A stretch of 64,000 bases of DNA from Streptosporangium roseum DSM 43021. Its GTDB lineage: Bacteria; Actinomycetota; Actinomycetes; Streptosporangiales; Streptosporangiaceae. The DNA lies in assembly GCF_000024865.1 (NCBI RefSeq), contig NC_013595.1, forward strand, positions 9,238,001-9,302,000, written 5' to 3'. Shown in pieces: positions 50,083-58,897 of the stretch (positions are counted from its first letter, which is position 1; the number at the start of each line of letters is the position of its first letter). The notes below the pieces were generated by a model. That model was not told the origin of the DNA. It saw nothing but the letters and a program-made list of their open reading frames with translations, and ran no database searches. The position numbers and the translations under genes are program-made.

Positions 50083-50715
50083 TCATGCGAACTCCTCCCC
50101 GCGGGTGATGGTCGGGGGGAATTGGTCGCCACGGGGCGCGCGGTGCTCCAGCGCCTCACGCAACTGCGCCCGGCCGCGGTGGATGCGGCTGCGGACCGTG
50201 CCGAGTTTCACGCCGAGCGTGGCGGCGATCTCCTCGTAGGACAGCCCCTCGATGTCACACAGGACGACGGCCGCGCGGAACTCCGGCGCGAGCGCGTCGA
50301 GCGCCGCCTGGATGTCCGGCTCCAGATGGTTGTCGTCGTACGCCTGGGCGGGGGACGGCTCGCGTCCGCGCAGCCGCTCGGCGGCGTCGTCGGCGAGCCC
50401 CTCGAACCTGATGCGCTGCTTGCGCCGCGCCATGTCGAGGAACAGGTTGGTGGTGATGCGGTGCAGCCACCCCTCGAAGGTGCCCGGCGTGTAGTTCGAC
50501 AGAGACCTGAAGACCCGGACGAAGACCTCCTGTGTGAGATCCTCGGCGTCGTGCACGTTGCCGGTCAGCCGATAGGCCAGCCGGTACACGCGCGCCGAAT
50601 GGTTCCTGACCACCTCCTCCCAGGTGGGAGGCGTCCAGTCAGGCATGGGAGCTTCCGTCTGGTGGTCGGACTCCTCCACCAGCACTCCTCTCTCCGGGAC
50701 CACCGCTATCGCCAT
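50083..50715 (-). CDS. sigE: ECF sigma factor SigE
   Basis: A 210-residue ECF sigma factor. Region 2 reads HSARVYRLAYRLTGN, AEDLTQEVFVRVF and TFEGWLHRITTNLFLDMARR; region 4 has LSYEEIAATLGVKLGTVRSR followed by IHRGRAQLREAL. It directs the envelope-stress regulon. The start is uncertain: ATG 50715, GTG 50748 and TTG 50766 are all in frame and lack strong ribosome sites; sigE of mycobacteria also uses several starts. First gene of the sigE-rseA-rseB-htrA-tatB cluster, divergent from the O-methyltransferase gene. Confidence 0.92.
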   Translation of the reverse strand: MAIAVVPERGVLVEESDHQTEAPMPDWTPPTWEEVVRNHSARVYRLAYRLTGNVHDAEDLTQEVFVRVFRSLSNYTPGTFEGWLHRITTNLFLDMARRKQRIRFEGLADDAAERLRGREPSPAQAYDDNHLEPDIQAALDALAPEFRAAVVLCDIEGLSYEEIAATLGVKLGTVRSRIHRGRAQLREALEHRAPRGDQFPPTITRGEEFA

Positions 50716-50886
50716 AGTGCCTGGTTTCGTCCCTTCGTGCGCACTCACTACCTTCAGGACCGGCAAAGGCCGCTTAAACCGTGCAACGCACCGGGCGCGA
50801 CATGAGTTCCCGATCGGGCCTGCCTCCCTTAGGCTGCGACCCAGTGCCTATATGACTGTGTACGGAGAAAGCGGGAGGAGAGGCCG

Positions 50887-51537
50887 ATGGCAGAGACGCC
50901 GACAAGTCCGTTGGAGGCCACTCTGGCCTATGCCGAGGAATTCCACACGGAGGACGAGATCCTGCTCACCGCGCGTCAGCGCGGGGCGGAGGTGGGAGCG
51001 CCCCCGATCCTGCCCGGTGGCGGCGCCGCCCTCTGCTTCCTCGCCACGGCCGTCAACGCCCGCGCGGTCGTGGAGATCGGCACCGGCTGCGGTGTGTCCG
51101 GACTGTGGCTCCTCCGCGGCATGCGCCAGGACGGCACGCTCACCAGCGTGGACGTGGAGCCGGAGCACCAGCGTCTGGCACGGCAGAGCTTCGCCCAGGC
51201 CGGGTTCTCCGGCGGCCGGATCCGGCTGATCACCGGCCGTGCCCTGGACGTCCTGCCCCGCCTGTCCGACGGCGGCTACGACCTGGTCTTCTGCGACGGC
51301 GCCAAGCAGGAGTATGGCGACTACCTCGCCGAGGCCGTCCGGCTGCTGCGCCCCGGCGGGATCGTGGTCTTCGACAACGCCCTGTGGCACAACCGGGTCG
51401 CCGACCCGGCGCAGCGCGACCCGGACACCGTCGCCGTGCGGGAGCTGGGCAAGCTGGTCCGTTCCGACGAACGGCTCCGCCCGCTGATGATGCCCCTCGG
51501 CGACGGCATCCTGGCCGCCATCAAACTCACCGACTAG
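50887..51537 (+). CDS. SAM-dependent O-methyltransferase
   Basis: A 216-residue class I methyltransferase of the caffeoyl-CoA/catechol O-methyltransferase type. SAM-binding motif VVEIGTGCGVSGLWLL (about residue 60), TSVDVEPEHQRLA, a metal-binding-type FCDGAKQEYGDYL (about 135-147), and VFDNALWHNRV. The substrate is unknown. ATG 50887 has GGGAGGAGAG just upstream. Divergent from sigE, an arrangement conserved in actinobacteria. Its 3' end overlaps pepA by 11 bp. Confidence 0.9.
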   Translation: MAETPTSPLEATLAYAEEFHTEDEILLTARQRGAEVGAPPILPGGGAALCFLATAVNARAVVEIGTGCGVSGLWLLRGMRQDGTLTSVDVEPEHQRLARQSFAQAGFSGGRIRLITGRALDVLPRLSDGGYDLVFCDGAKQEYGDYLAEAVRLLRPGGIVVFDNALWHNRVADPAQRDPDTVAVRELGKLVRSDERLRPLMMPLGDGILAAIKLTD

Positions 51538-53002
51538 ACAGCCACTCCAGCAGCAGGCGCACGCCGTAGCCGGTGGCGCCCTTGCTGAAGATGCCCTCGT
51601 CCGCGCTGCTGCGGCCGACGCCGGCGATGTCCAGGTGCGCCCACGGCCGCTTGCCGGTGAACTCGCGCAGGAACAGCGCCGCGGTGACGGAACCCGCGCC
51701 GTAGGACGACCCGACCTCGATGTTGGCCAGGTCGGCCACGCTGGAGTCGAGCGCCGGGACGTAGTCGTCGATCAGTGGCATCCGCCAGAGCCGCTCGCCG
51801 GTGCTCTCCCCCGCCCCGGCCAGCTCGGCGGCCAGATCGTCGTCGGAGGCGAAGACGGCGCCGAGGTCCTTGCCCAGGGCGATGCCGATGGCCCCGGTCA
51901 GCGTGGCGATGTCCACCATGACGTCCGGGTCCAGCTCGGCGTCGGCGTAGGCCAGCGCGTCGGCCATCACCAGGCGGCCCTCGGCGTCGGTGTTGAGGAC
52001 CTCGACGGTCCGCCCGCCGTACTGGGTGATCACGTCGGAGGGACGCTGGGCCGTGCCGGAGAAGGCGTTCTCCGCGGCCGCGATCAGGCCGGTGACCCTG
52101 ACCCGCACGCCGAGGGCGGCCAGCGCGCCCAGGACCGCGATGACGACCGCGCCGCCGGCCATGTCGGTCTTCATGAACTTCATGCCCTCGGTCGGCTTGA
52201 GCGACAGGCCGCCGGTGTCGTAGGTGATGCCCTTGCCGACCAGGACGACGTGACCGGTGGCGCCCTCGGGCTCGTAGGACAGCCGGATCAGGCGCGGCGG
52301 GTTGGCCGACCCCTGGCCGACGGCGACGATGCCGCCGAACCTCCCGGCGCGCAGCTCCTCCTCGTCCCACACCTTGGCGGTGACGCCCTGCTCCACGGCG
52401 CGCTCGGCGAGCCAGGCGGGGGTCTTCACCGAGGAGGGCATGTTGGCCAGGTCCCTGGCCAGGGCGACGGCCTTGGCGATCACCTCGCCCCTGGCGACCT
52501 CGGCCTCGGCCCCGTCACCGACGAACTCGATCACCGCCACCGGCGGGGACTTCACCTCGCCGATCCGGAAGGTGTAGGTGGCCAGCAGGGCGCCCTCCAC
52601 GAACGCGGCCACCGGCCCCTCGGGCAGCACGATCCTGATCGCGTCTCTGCCCTTGCCCCGCCTGGCCACCGCGGCGCCGGCCTTGCGCAGGGCACCGGCC
52701 GAACCGTCCCCGATCCCGTAGAGCAGCACCCGGCCGACGGTCTCACCGTTCGCGACGGGGACCTCCACGACCTCGCCGGCCTCGCCCTTGGCCTCGTAGT
52801 GGGCCAGCAGCGCGGCGGCGGGCAGCGGTAAGCCCACCTCGGGTGCGAGGTCCGCCGCGAAGGGGACGGCGAACAGCTGGGCGTCCTCGGCGACGGGGAT
52901 CTCGGCGGCCGCGCCACTCCCGGAGGGGGCCGGCGAGGTCACGGCGGACAGGCCCCGCCCGTAGGAGGCGCGGGGCAGCAGCAGATAGGGAGATATGGGC
53001 AT
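51527..53002 (-). CDS. pepA: Leucyl aminopeptidase (M17)
   Basis: A 491-residue cytosolic aminopeptidase. The C-terminal catalytic domain has the two-metal site and family signature: GLSLKPTEGMKFMKTDMAGG, NTDAEGRLVMADAL and WAHLDIAG (each 20 residues or fewer). The N-terminal domain is the variable macro-like domain. ATG 53002 has TGGAG five bases upstream; its first 25 residues (SPYLLLPRASYGRG) do not look conserved, so a later GTG (SAVTSPAP region) is an alternative. It takes part in peptide turnover and glutathione breakdown. Confidence 0.92.
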   Translation of the reverse strand: MPISPYLLLPRASYGRGLSAVTSPAPSGSGAAAEIPVAEDAQLFAVPFAADLAPEVGLPLPAAALLAHYEAKGEAGEVVEVPVANGETVGRVLLYGIGDGSAGALRKAGAAVARRGKGRDAIRIVLPEGPVAAFVEGALLATYTFRIGEVKSPPVAVIEFVGDGAEAEVARGEVIAKAVALARDLANMPSSVKTPAWLAERAVEQGVTAKVWDEEELRAGRFGGIVAVGQGSANPPRLIRLSYEPEGATGHVVLVGKGITYDTGGLSLKPTEGMKFMKTDMAGGAVVIAVLGALAALGVRVRVTGLIAAAENAFSGTAQRPSDVITQYGGRTVEVLNTDAEGRLVMADALAYADAELDPDVMVDIATLTGAIGIALGKDLGAVFASDDDLAAELAGAGESTGERLWRMPLIDDYVPALDSSVADLANIEVGSSYGAGSVTAALFLREFTGKRPWAHLDIAGVGRSSADEGIFSKGATGYGVRLLLEWLSSR

Positions 53003-53178
53003 GCGAACTCCAGTCATCATCTGGGAAGAACACTACGGCCCTGGCGCGAGCCGCCACAGGGCGGTCCGGCGGCCAGGGCCGTGTTCATCGGTCGCGGTCG
53101 CGTGGGCCATGGCGGATGTCATGCTCTCCAAGCAAGATCAGATAGGGCCCGGCTACACCGCTGCATCTCAGATCGGGA

Positions 53179-53346
53179 TCAGACGACGACCTTCTTCAAT
53201 TCCTCACCAAGGGCGCTGGCTTCGTCTGCCGAGAGTTCGACGACGAGCCGGCCGCCACCCTCCAGAGGGACCCGCATGACGATTCCCCTGCCTTCTTTGA
53301 CGACCTCCAGCGGACCATCACCGGTCCTCGGCTTCATAGCCGCCAT
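53179..53346 (-). CDS. DUF3117 small protein
   Basis: A 55-residue protein, almost invariant across actinobacteria, of unknown function. Sequence landmarks: MAAMKPRTGDGPLEV, KEGRGIVMRVPLEGGGRLVV and a helical end. ATG 53346 matches the family start exactly; AAGGGA lies about nine bases upstream. An open frame extends 22 codons further up but is not conserved in type. Confidence 0.92.
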   Translation of the reverse strand: MAAMKPRTGDGPLEVVKEGRGIVMRVPLEGGGRLVVELSADEASALGEELKKVVV

Positions 53347-53499
53347 GCGTGTATCCCTTCCTGCTTCGGGCTCCGGATCTCCGACTGACCCGAGGGTGGC
53401 CGACGCATTCACGTCTTCTGTGATGTCCTATTATCCCGTCTCCGCGCTCGGAATGGGAACGATCAGCCTCAGCATCGACTCATCGGGCAATCAAGACCG

Positions 53500-54318
53500 T
53501 TGTCCGAGACCCTGCAGACGACCAAACTTGTCCTCGTGAACGCCCGTGCCGCTCTCTTCGATCTGTATGGGGACCATCTGCGGTCCCGAGGCGGTCGCGC
53601 GTCCGTAGCCGCCCTCGTCCGCCTGCTCGCACCGTTGGATATCGCCCCTCCCGCCGTCCGTACCGCCGTCTCGCGGATGGTGCGGCAGGGCTGGCTGACC
53701 CCCTCCCGGCTGCCGCAGGGGCCCGGCTACGAGGTCACCCCCAGATGCGTGCGCCGTCTCGACGAGACGGCGCTGAGAATTTACCGAGTTGGGACGATCA
53801 CCTGGACGGGCCGGTGGCACATGCTCGTGGTCGAACCGGTGCGCGAGCGGCCCCGCCGGGAGCGCCTGAAGGCCGATCTGGCCTTTCTCGGCTACGCCCC
53901 GCTGTCGGAGACGACCTGGATAGGTCCGCGCCCCTCCCCCGAGCTCGGCGCGCTCCTCGCCGGGGAGGACATCCACGCCGACCGGTTCGACGCGGTGCTC
54001 GACGGCGACCCCAGGGCGCTGGTCGCCAGGACCTGGGATCTGGAGAGCATCGGCTCGGCCTACGAGGAATGGCTGTCCCGGGCGGTCGACCTGGTCGGCG
54101 CGCTGCCCGGCGACGCCGCCGACGACCGGGTGTTCGCCACCCGGAGCAGGCTGCTGCACGGCTGGCGCAACTTCCTGTTCCGGGACCCCGGGCTCCCCGC
54201 CGACCTCCTGCCGCCGGGCTGGCCCGGCGAGAAGGCCAGGGCCTACTTCGAGCAGGAGGCGGCCCGCCTGCTCCCCGCCGCCGCCGCGTTCGTCGACCAC
54301 CATCTGACCGAGCCGTAG
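53500..54318 (+). CDS. PaaX-family transcriptional regulator
   Basis: A 272-residue repressor of the PaaX type, which responds to phenylacetyl-CoA in the best studied case. N-terminal winged helix: ARAALFDLYGDHLRSRGG, AVRTAVSRMVRQGWLTP; central Cas2-like domain with WTGRWHMLVVE and FLGYAPLSETTWIGP; C-terminal helical domain. TTG 53500 gives the longest product; GTG 53536 (N-terminus NARAALFDL) is the likelier start by family comparison. It precedes an enoyl-CoA hydratase by 14 bp, so it probably regulates its own operon. Confidence 0.88.
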   Translation: MSETLQTTKLVLVNARAALFDLYGDHLRSRGGRASVAALVRLLAPLDIAPPAVRTAVSRMVRQGWLTPSRLPQGPGYEVTPRCVRRLDETALRIYRVGTITWTGRWHMLVVEPVRERPRRERLKADLAFLGYAPLSETTWIGPRPSPELGALLAGEDIHADRFDAVLDGDPRALVARTWDLESIGSAYEEWLSRAVDLVGALPGDAADDRVFATRSRLLHGWRNFLFRDPGLPADLLPPGWPGEKARAYFEQEAARLLPAAAAFVDHHLTEP

Positions 54319-54332
54319 AAGGAGCCTCTCCG

Positions 54333-55118
54333 TTGAACGACGTTCTCTACTCCGTCGACGACGACGCCGTCGCCACCATCACCCTGGACCGGCCGGAGGC
54401 GATGAACTCGCTGACGGTACGGGCGAAGACCGACCTCCTTGAGGCCCTGACCATGGCCTCGCAGGCCTACGCCGTACGGGCGGTGCTGCTGACCGGGTCG
54501 GGCCGGGCGTTCTGCGCGGGCCAGGACCTGAACGAGCACGCCGCCAACCTGGAGGCGGGCCGGGGCCTGAACGACACCGTGCGCACGCACTACAACCCGA
54601 TCATCCGCACGATCACCGAGATGGGCAAGCCGGTCGTCGCGGCGGTGAACGGCGTCGCCGCGGGCGCGGGCGCCTCCCTGGCCTTCGCCTGCGACCTGCG
54701 GATCGCCTCCGACAGGGCGAAGTTCGCGATGGCCTTCACCGGCATCGGCCTGGCCCCGGACTCCGGCGCGTCCTGGACGCTCCAGCGCCTAGTCGGCCCG
54801 GCCCGCGCGGCCGAGCTCCTGCTGCTCGGCGAGCCCTTCGACGCGGCCCGCGCGCTGGAGCTCGGCATCGTCTCCAAGGTCGTCCCCGCCGACGAGCTGG
54901 CCACCGCGGCCCACGCCCTGGCCGTACGGCTGGCACAGGGCCCGACGAGCGCCTACGCCGCCACCAAGCGGGCCCTGGGGGCCGCCGCGAGCGGTTCGCT
55001 GGCCGACGCCCTGGCCCTGGAGGCCGACCTCCAGGACGCCTGCGCCAAGACCGCCGACCATCTGAACGCCACCCGCGCCTTCCTCAACAAGGAGCGCCCC
55101 GTCTTCGAGGGCCGCTAG
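54333..55118 (+). CDS. Enoyl-CoA hydratase/isomerase, PaaG-like
   Basis: A 261-residue crotonase-fold enzyme. Oxyanion-hole loops: AFCAGQDLNEH (about 62-72) and GVAAGAGASLAFACDL (about 108-123). Asp in GLAPDSGASW is in the place of the catalytic acid of PaaG-type isomerases. Co-transcription with a PaaX regulator suggests aromatic-acid CoA degradation, e.g. ring-opened phenylacetate intermediates; no other paa gene is present. TTG 54333 has GAAGGAG eight bases upstream, a clear start. Confidence 0.9.
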   Translation: MNDVLYSVDDDAVATITLDRPEAMNSLTVRAKTDLLEALTMASQAYAVRAVLLTGSGRAFCAGQDLNEHAANLEAGRGLNDTVRTHYNPIIRTITEMGKPVVAAVNGVAAGAGASLAFACDLRIASDRAKFAMAFTGIGLAPDSGASWTLQRLVGPARAAELLLLGEPFDAARALELGIVSKVVPADELATAAHALAVRLAQGPTSAYAATKRALGAAASGSLADALALEADLQDACAKTADHLNATRAFLNKERPVFEGR

Positions 55119-55156
55119 GGCGTGCCCGGCCGAGCATGGGTGGGCGGCTGTTCTCC

Positions 55157-56356
55157 TCATCGCGTGCAGCCGGCCGGACGCGGTCCGGCATCGCCGCGCG
55201 CGCGGCGGGCCCGGATCCGCCGTCCCCGGGTCACCGTCGCGAGGTGGAGCACCAGCGCCAGTGCCGCCACCCCCGAGGCGGCCCACGGCAGCGCGTACGC
55301 CGCGATGCCCGCCGAGAGGGCCAGCCCGCCCAGCGCCGAGCCGACCGCGCTGCCCAAGTAGAGAGCCGAGTTGTTCAGAGCCAGCGCGACCGTGCCGCGC
55401 TCGGCCCGCAGCGCGAGCAGCCGATGCTGCTGCGGCACCTGGAGCGCCCAACCCGCCGCACCCCAGATCACCATCGCCACGGCCGCGGCGGGCAGCATCC
55501 CTCCGGCCAGCGGGGGCAGGAGCGCCTGCGTCAGCGCGATCGCGGCGAGCACCCCGCCCACGAGCGCGAGGACCCGACCCGTACGGTCGACCAGCGGGCC
55601 CACCGCGACACTTCCGAGCACCCCGCCCGCCCCCCAGGCCCACAGGTAGGGCGCCACCTCGTGCACGCCGCCCGCCGACTCCAGCACCGGCGCGAGATAG
55701 GTGTAGAGACCGAGGCTGGCCACGGCGGCCAGGAACGACACCGCGACCACCGGAGCCACCACGCGGTCGGTCAAGGCCGCGAGCCGGGTCCGTACCGGGA
55801 CGGGCGGCTCCGCCGGCACCGGAGGCAGCAGCGCGGCCAGCCCGACCATCGCGGCCGCGCCCAGCGCCGTGATCAGCCACATCGTGGCCCGCCAGCCGGT
55901 GTGCCCGGCGAGCAGCACCCCCAGCGGCACTCCCAGCACCGTCCCGGAACTCATCCCGCCCATCACCAGGGCGAGCGCCCGCCCGCGCCGCTCCCCGGGC
56001 ACCAGCGCGGAGGCGGCGGCGGTGGACAGCGCCGAGTACACCCCGGCGCCCACTCCGGCCAGCACCCGGGAGGCGAGCAGCAGGGCGAGCGAGGGGGCGA
56101 GCGCGGTGAGCCCGTTGCCGAGGCTGAACAGCGCGAGGGCCGCCACCAACGTCGTTCTGGGCCGCAGGTGCGACAGCAGGCCCGTGACCAGCGGCGCCGA
56201 CACGGCGTAGGCGAGAGTGAACACCGTCACCATCTGACCGGCCAGCGACACCGTGGTGCCGAGATCCGCGGCCACGACAGGCAGCAGCCCTGCCATGACA
56301 TACGCGTCCAGGCCGAGAGTGAACGCCCCCAGGGCCAGGAGCAGGACGTTGCGCAC
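55157..56356 (-). CDS. MFS drug-efflux-type transporter
   Basis: A 399-residue transporter of 12 helices. Marks: LGAFTLGLDAYVMAGLLPVV in helix 1, the loop 2-3 region LLSHLRPRTT, and the efflux motif C region VLAGVGAGVYSAL. GTG 56356 has AAGGAG nearby and starts at helix 1. Divergent from the LysR gene (140 bp between starts), which probably controls it in response to its substrate, unknown here. Confidence 0.92.
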   Translation of the reverse strand: MRNVLLLALGAFTLGLDAYVMAGLLPVVAADLGTTVSLAGQMVTVFTLAYAVSAPLVTGLLSHLRPRTTLVAALALFSLGNGLTALAPSLALLLASRVLAGVGAGVYSALSTAAASALVPGERRGRALALVMGGMSSGTVLGVPLGVLLAGHTGWRATMWLITALGAAAMVGLAALLPPVPAEPPVPVRTRLAALTDRVVAPVVAVSFLAAVASLGLYTYLAPVLESAGGVHEVAPYLWAWGAGGVLGSVAVGPLVDRTGRVLALVGGVLAAIALTQALLPPLAGGMLPAAAVAMVIWGAAGWALQVPQQHRLLALRAERGTVALALNNSALYLGSAVGSALGGLALSAGIAAYALPWAASGVAALALVLHLATVTRGRRIRARRARGDAGPRPAGCTR

Positions 56357-56495
56357 AGCACATCTCCTTCCTCTCGCGCTTCTCGCATGCGACGGACTGG
56401 TGTGCGATCGATCGCGGAAGCACGTGGCCGGGAGCGTAGGCAGGCCCGTGGGGCCCACGGAAATGCCCGGCTCACCGCGTTTATGCTTGGCGGGC

Positions 56496-57389
56496 ATGAA
56501 TACGGAAGACGGCCTGGACGGCCTGGATGTGGAGCTGCGACACCTGCGCGGGTTCGTCGCGGTCATGGAGGAACGGAGCTTCACCTACGCCGCCCACCGG
56601 CTGCGCATCGGCCAGCCGGCCCTGACACGCACGGTTCGAGCGCTGGAGGAGGCCGTCGGCGCCCGGCTCCTGGATCGCTCTACCCGCCGGGTGGAGCCGA
56701 CCGAAGCGGGACGGCGTCTCTACCGGGACCTCGGCGCCCTGCTGCCCCGGCTGGGAGAGGCCCTGCGTGCTCTCTGTGCCAAGGCCACGTTACGACTGGG
56801 CTTCACCTGGCTGCTGCCCGCGGCGTGCTCCTCATTGGTCTCGGCGTTCGAGGCGGAGACCGGTGCGGGCGTACGGCTGGTGCGCCGCGACTCCGCACTG
56901 GCCGGCCTCGACACCGGGGAGGCCGACGTCGCGGTGCTACGCGGCGATCCGGCCGACGGCTCCCTGCGCGTCACGACGCTCTTCCACGAGCCGAGGGTCG
57001 CCGCGGTCTCCCGCTCCGCCGGCGGGGCCGCCGCCGCCGTGGCACGCCGCCGGGTGATGGACTGGACGGAGCTGGCCGGCCTTCCGCTGGTCGTCAACAC
57101 CGTGAGCGGCACCGTCCGGCCGGAGCACTGGCCCGAGGGGCACCGGCCCAGCCTCGCCTGCACCAGTGGCAACTTCGACGAGTGGCTGGAGGCGGTGGCG
57201 GCCGGCCACGGGATCGGGGTGGCCCCGGAATCGGTCATACATCGGCAGCCGCACCCGGACGTCCGCTTCGTCCGGCTGAAGAACGCCCCGCCGGAGGCCG
57301 TGCGCCTGGCCGTTCCGGCCCGCGGCGCGCACCCACTGGCCGCGCACTTCCTCAAGCTGGCGGACAGGGCCGGATCACAGCGGCGCTGA
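56496..57389 (+). CDS. LysR-family transcriptional regulator
   Basis: A 297-residue regulator. N-terminal helix-turn-helix: VELRHLRGFVAVMEERSFTY, AHRLRIGQPALTRTVRALEE; C-terminal two-lobed effector domain, with VRLVRRDSALAGLDTGEADV and VAAGHGIGVAPES. Divergent from the MFS exporter; the shared 139-bp region should hold its operator (a T-N11-A site was not firmly located). ATG 56496. Confidence 0.92.
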   Translation: MNTEDGLDGLDVELRHLRGFVAVMEERSFTYAAHRLRIGQPALTRTVRALEEAVGARLLDRSTRRVEPTEAGRRLYRDLGALLPRLGEALRALCAKATLRLGFTWLLPAACSSLVSAFEAETGAGVRLVRRDSALAGLDTGEADVAVLRGDPADGSLRVTTLFHEPRVAAVSRSAGGAAAAVARRRVMDWTELAGLPLVVNTVSGTVRPEHWPEGHRPSLACTSGNFDEWLEAVAAGHGIGVAPESVIHRQPHPDVRFVRLKNAPPEAVRLAVPARGAHPLAAHFLKLADRAGSQRR

Positions 57390-57417
57390 CCGGGAAACTA
57401 ACGGCCCGCCCGGCGCG

Positions 57418-57975
57418 CTAGCTGCCCGCGTCGCGCACCCAGCAGTCGGACAGGTGGTCGTTGACCAGGCCGATGGCCTGCATCAGCGCGTAGGCGGTGG
57501 TGGGGCCGACGAACCGGAAGCCGTGCGACCTGAGCTCCTTGGCGAGCGCCTTGGAGCCGGGAGTATGGGCGGGCACGTCCGCCAGGGTCTTCGGGACGGG
57601 GGAGGCCGGGTCGGCGTGACGCCAGACGAGGTCGGACAGGCCGACGTCGAGGGCGGCCCTGGCGTTGGCGATCGCGGCCTCGATCTTGGCCCGGTTGCGG
57701 ACGATGCCGGTGTCGGCCAGCAGGCGATCCACGTCGGACGGGCCGAACGCCGCCACGGCCGGGATCGAGAACCCGGCGAAGGCGGCCCGGAAGTTCTCCC
57801 GCTTGCGCAGGATCGTGATCCATGACAGGCCGGACTGGAAGGCCTCCAGGGTGAGCCGCTCGAACACGCGGTCGTCGCCCTCGACCCTGCGGCCCCACTC
57901 CTCGTCGTGGTAGGCGAGGTAGTCGGGGGCCGAGCTCACCCAGCCGCAGCGGACGGGCTCCACGGACTCGGTCAT
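57418..57975 (-). CDS. tag: DNA-3-methyladenine glycosylase I
   Basis: A 185-residue Tag-type glycosylase that removes 3-methyladenine. Conserved residues: RCGWV near the start, YHDEEWGRRVEGDDRVFE, LEAFQSGLSWITILRKRENF and a zinc-binding C-terminus with HLSDCW (and His in SHGFRFVGPT). ATG 57975 overlaps the preceding gene's stop as ATGA. Present in addition to the ATL protein at 13915, giving two routes for alkylation damage. Confidence 0.94.
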   Translation of the reverse strand: MTESVEPVRCGWVSSAPDYLAYHDEEWGRRVEGDDRVFERLTLEAFQSGLSWITILRKRENFRAAFAGFSIPAVAAFGPSDVDRLLADTGIVRNRAKIEAAIANARAALDVGLSDLVWRHADPASPVPKTLADVPAHTPGSKALAKELRSHGFRFVGPTTAYALMQAIGLVNDHLSDCWVRDAGS

Positions 57976-58574
57976 CGGACCTCCTTCGCGTCCGGCACGC
58001 CCAGCCGGTCGCGTTCCCAGCCGTCCTCCCGATCACCGTCGCGGACGGCTTCCCCGTCACTCTCCCGGACGGCCTCCCCGTCGCGCCCCCGCACGTCTTC
58101 GCCGTCATCCTCACGGACGTCCGCGCCGTCGCCGTCACGGGCGGCGAGAGACTCCGGCGGCGTCTCGGACAGCTCGGGGAACTCCGCGGGGCCCTCGGGC
58201 TCGTGCTCGGTACGCGGGGCGGTCAGCGGGCCGGCGTGGATCTCCTGGCGGGCCTGGAGCCTGCCGGCCAGCAGCTCCGCCACCCGCTGTTCGAGCACCG
58301 CGATCCTGGTGTCGCGCTCGCTCAGCGCGTTCACGATCCGGTTCAGGGTCTCGTCCACGCTCTGCGTGTGATATCCGACGAGGCTGACCGGGAGTTGCAG
58401 GGCCATGAGGTCGGCGGAGCCGACCTGCCCGGCGGCGGGTAGATCCAGCGGGGGGACGTCGGGCGCGAACTCGCTCAGTTCGCCGCCCCCGCCCATGGCG
58501 ACCACCACCACGCCTGCGAGGATGGCTACGGCAGCGAGAGCGAGTACGACCAGCACATACGAATCGTGCCACAA
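57972..58574 (-). CDS. Membrane-anchored DivIVA-domain-like protein
   Basis: A 200-residue protein: N-terminal membrane helix (YVLVVLALAAVAILAGVVVV), a DivIVA-like segment (LPVSLVGYHTQSVDETLNRI, then a coiled coil ERDTRIAVLEQRVAELLAG), and an acidic tail with repeats (DGEAVRESDGEAVRDGD). DivIVA-type domains bind curved membrane and organise growth poles. TTG 58574 touches GAGGAG directly, so the real start may be GTG 58556. It is coupled to tag by a 4-bp overlap. Confidence 0.75.
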   Translation of the reverse strand: MWHDSYVLVVLALAAVAILAGVVVVAMGGGGELSEFAPDVPPLDLPAAGQVGSADLMALQLPVSLVGYHTQSVDETLNRIVNALSERDTRIAVLEQRVAELLAGRLQARQEIHAGPLTAPRTEHEPEGPAEFPELSETPPESLAARDGDGADVREDDGEDVRGRDGEAVRESDGEAVRDGDREDGWERDRLGVPDAKEVR

Positions 58575-58597
58575 CTCCTCTGATCTAGGATCGCGCC

Positions 58598-58897
58598 ATG
58601 ACAGCTCTCGTGGTGTTCGCTCCCGATGACCCGGGTGACCCCGATTGGGCCGAGGCCCACTCGATCGCCGAGATCGAGGAGCTCACCCGTGCCGGGCACA
58701 CCGTCGCCGTCACGCCCGCCGCGCTGGCCGGAGACGGCAGCGAGGCCGCGGAACTCGCCGCGGCCTCGATCTGCGCCTGGGCCGGCGCCCGGGTCTTCCG
58801 CACCACCCGCCCCGCTCAGGTACGGCTGGCGGTCGAGATGACCGAGTCCCTGGCCGGGCGGCGGCCGCCCGCGCTAACCCGCCGTGGCCTCGCCTAG
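58598..58897 (+). CDS. Small conserved protein, 99 aa
   Basis: A soluble protein (VVFAPDDPGDPDWAEAHS, IEELTRAGHTVAVTPAAL, ICAWAGARVFRTTRPAQVRL). The last third resembles the end of pterin-binding (dihydropteroate synthase-like) barrels in pattern, where a TRP-x-QVR-x-A element is common, but the protein is far too short for that enzyme. ATG 58598 is divergent from the DivIVA-like gene; the 3' end overlaps the LOG gene by 24 bp. Function unknown. Confidence 0.7.
   Translation: MTALVVFAPDDPGDPDWAEAHSIAEIEELTRAGHTVAVTPAALAGDGSEAAELAAASICAWAGARVFRTTRPAQVRLAVEMTESLAGRRPPALTRRGLA

Noticed and set aside
52891..52970. Possible third copy of the dispersed hairpin repeat in the pepA 5' region
   Set aside because: A 25-base stretch resembles the CTACGGGCAGGGCTTGTCCG end (about 21 matches), but the AGCGAGA core and the terminal hairpin plus GGAGGAG are missing, so chance similarity in coding DNA is as likely.
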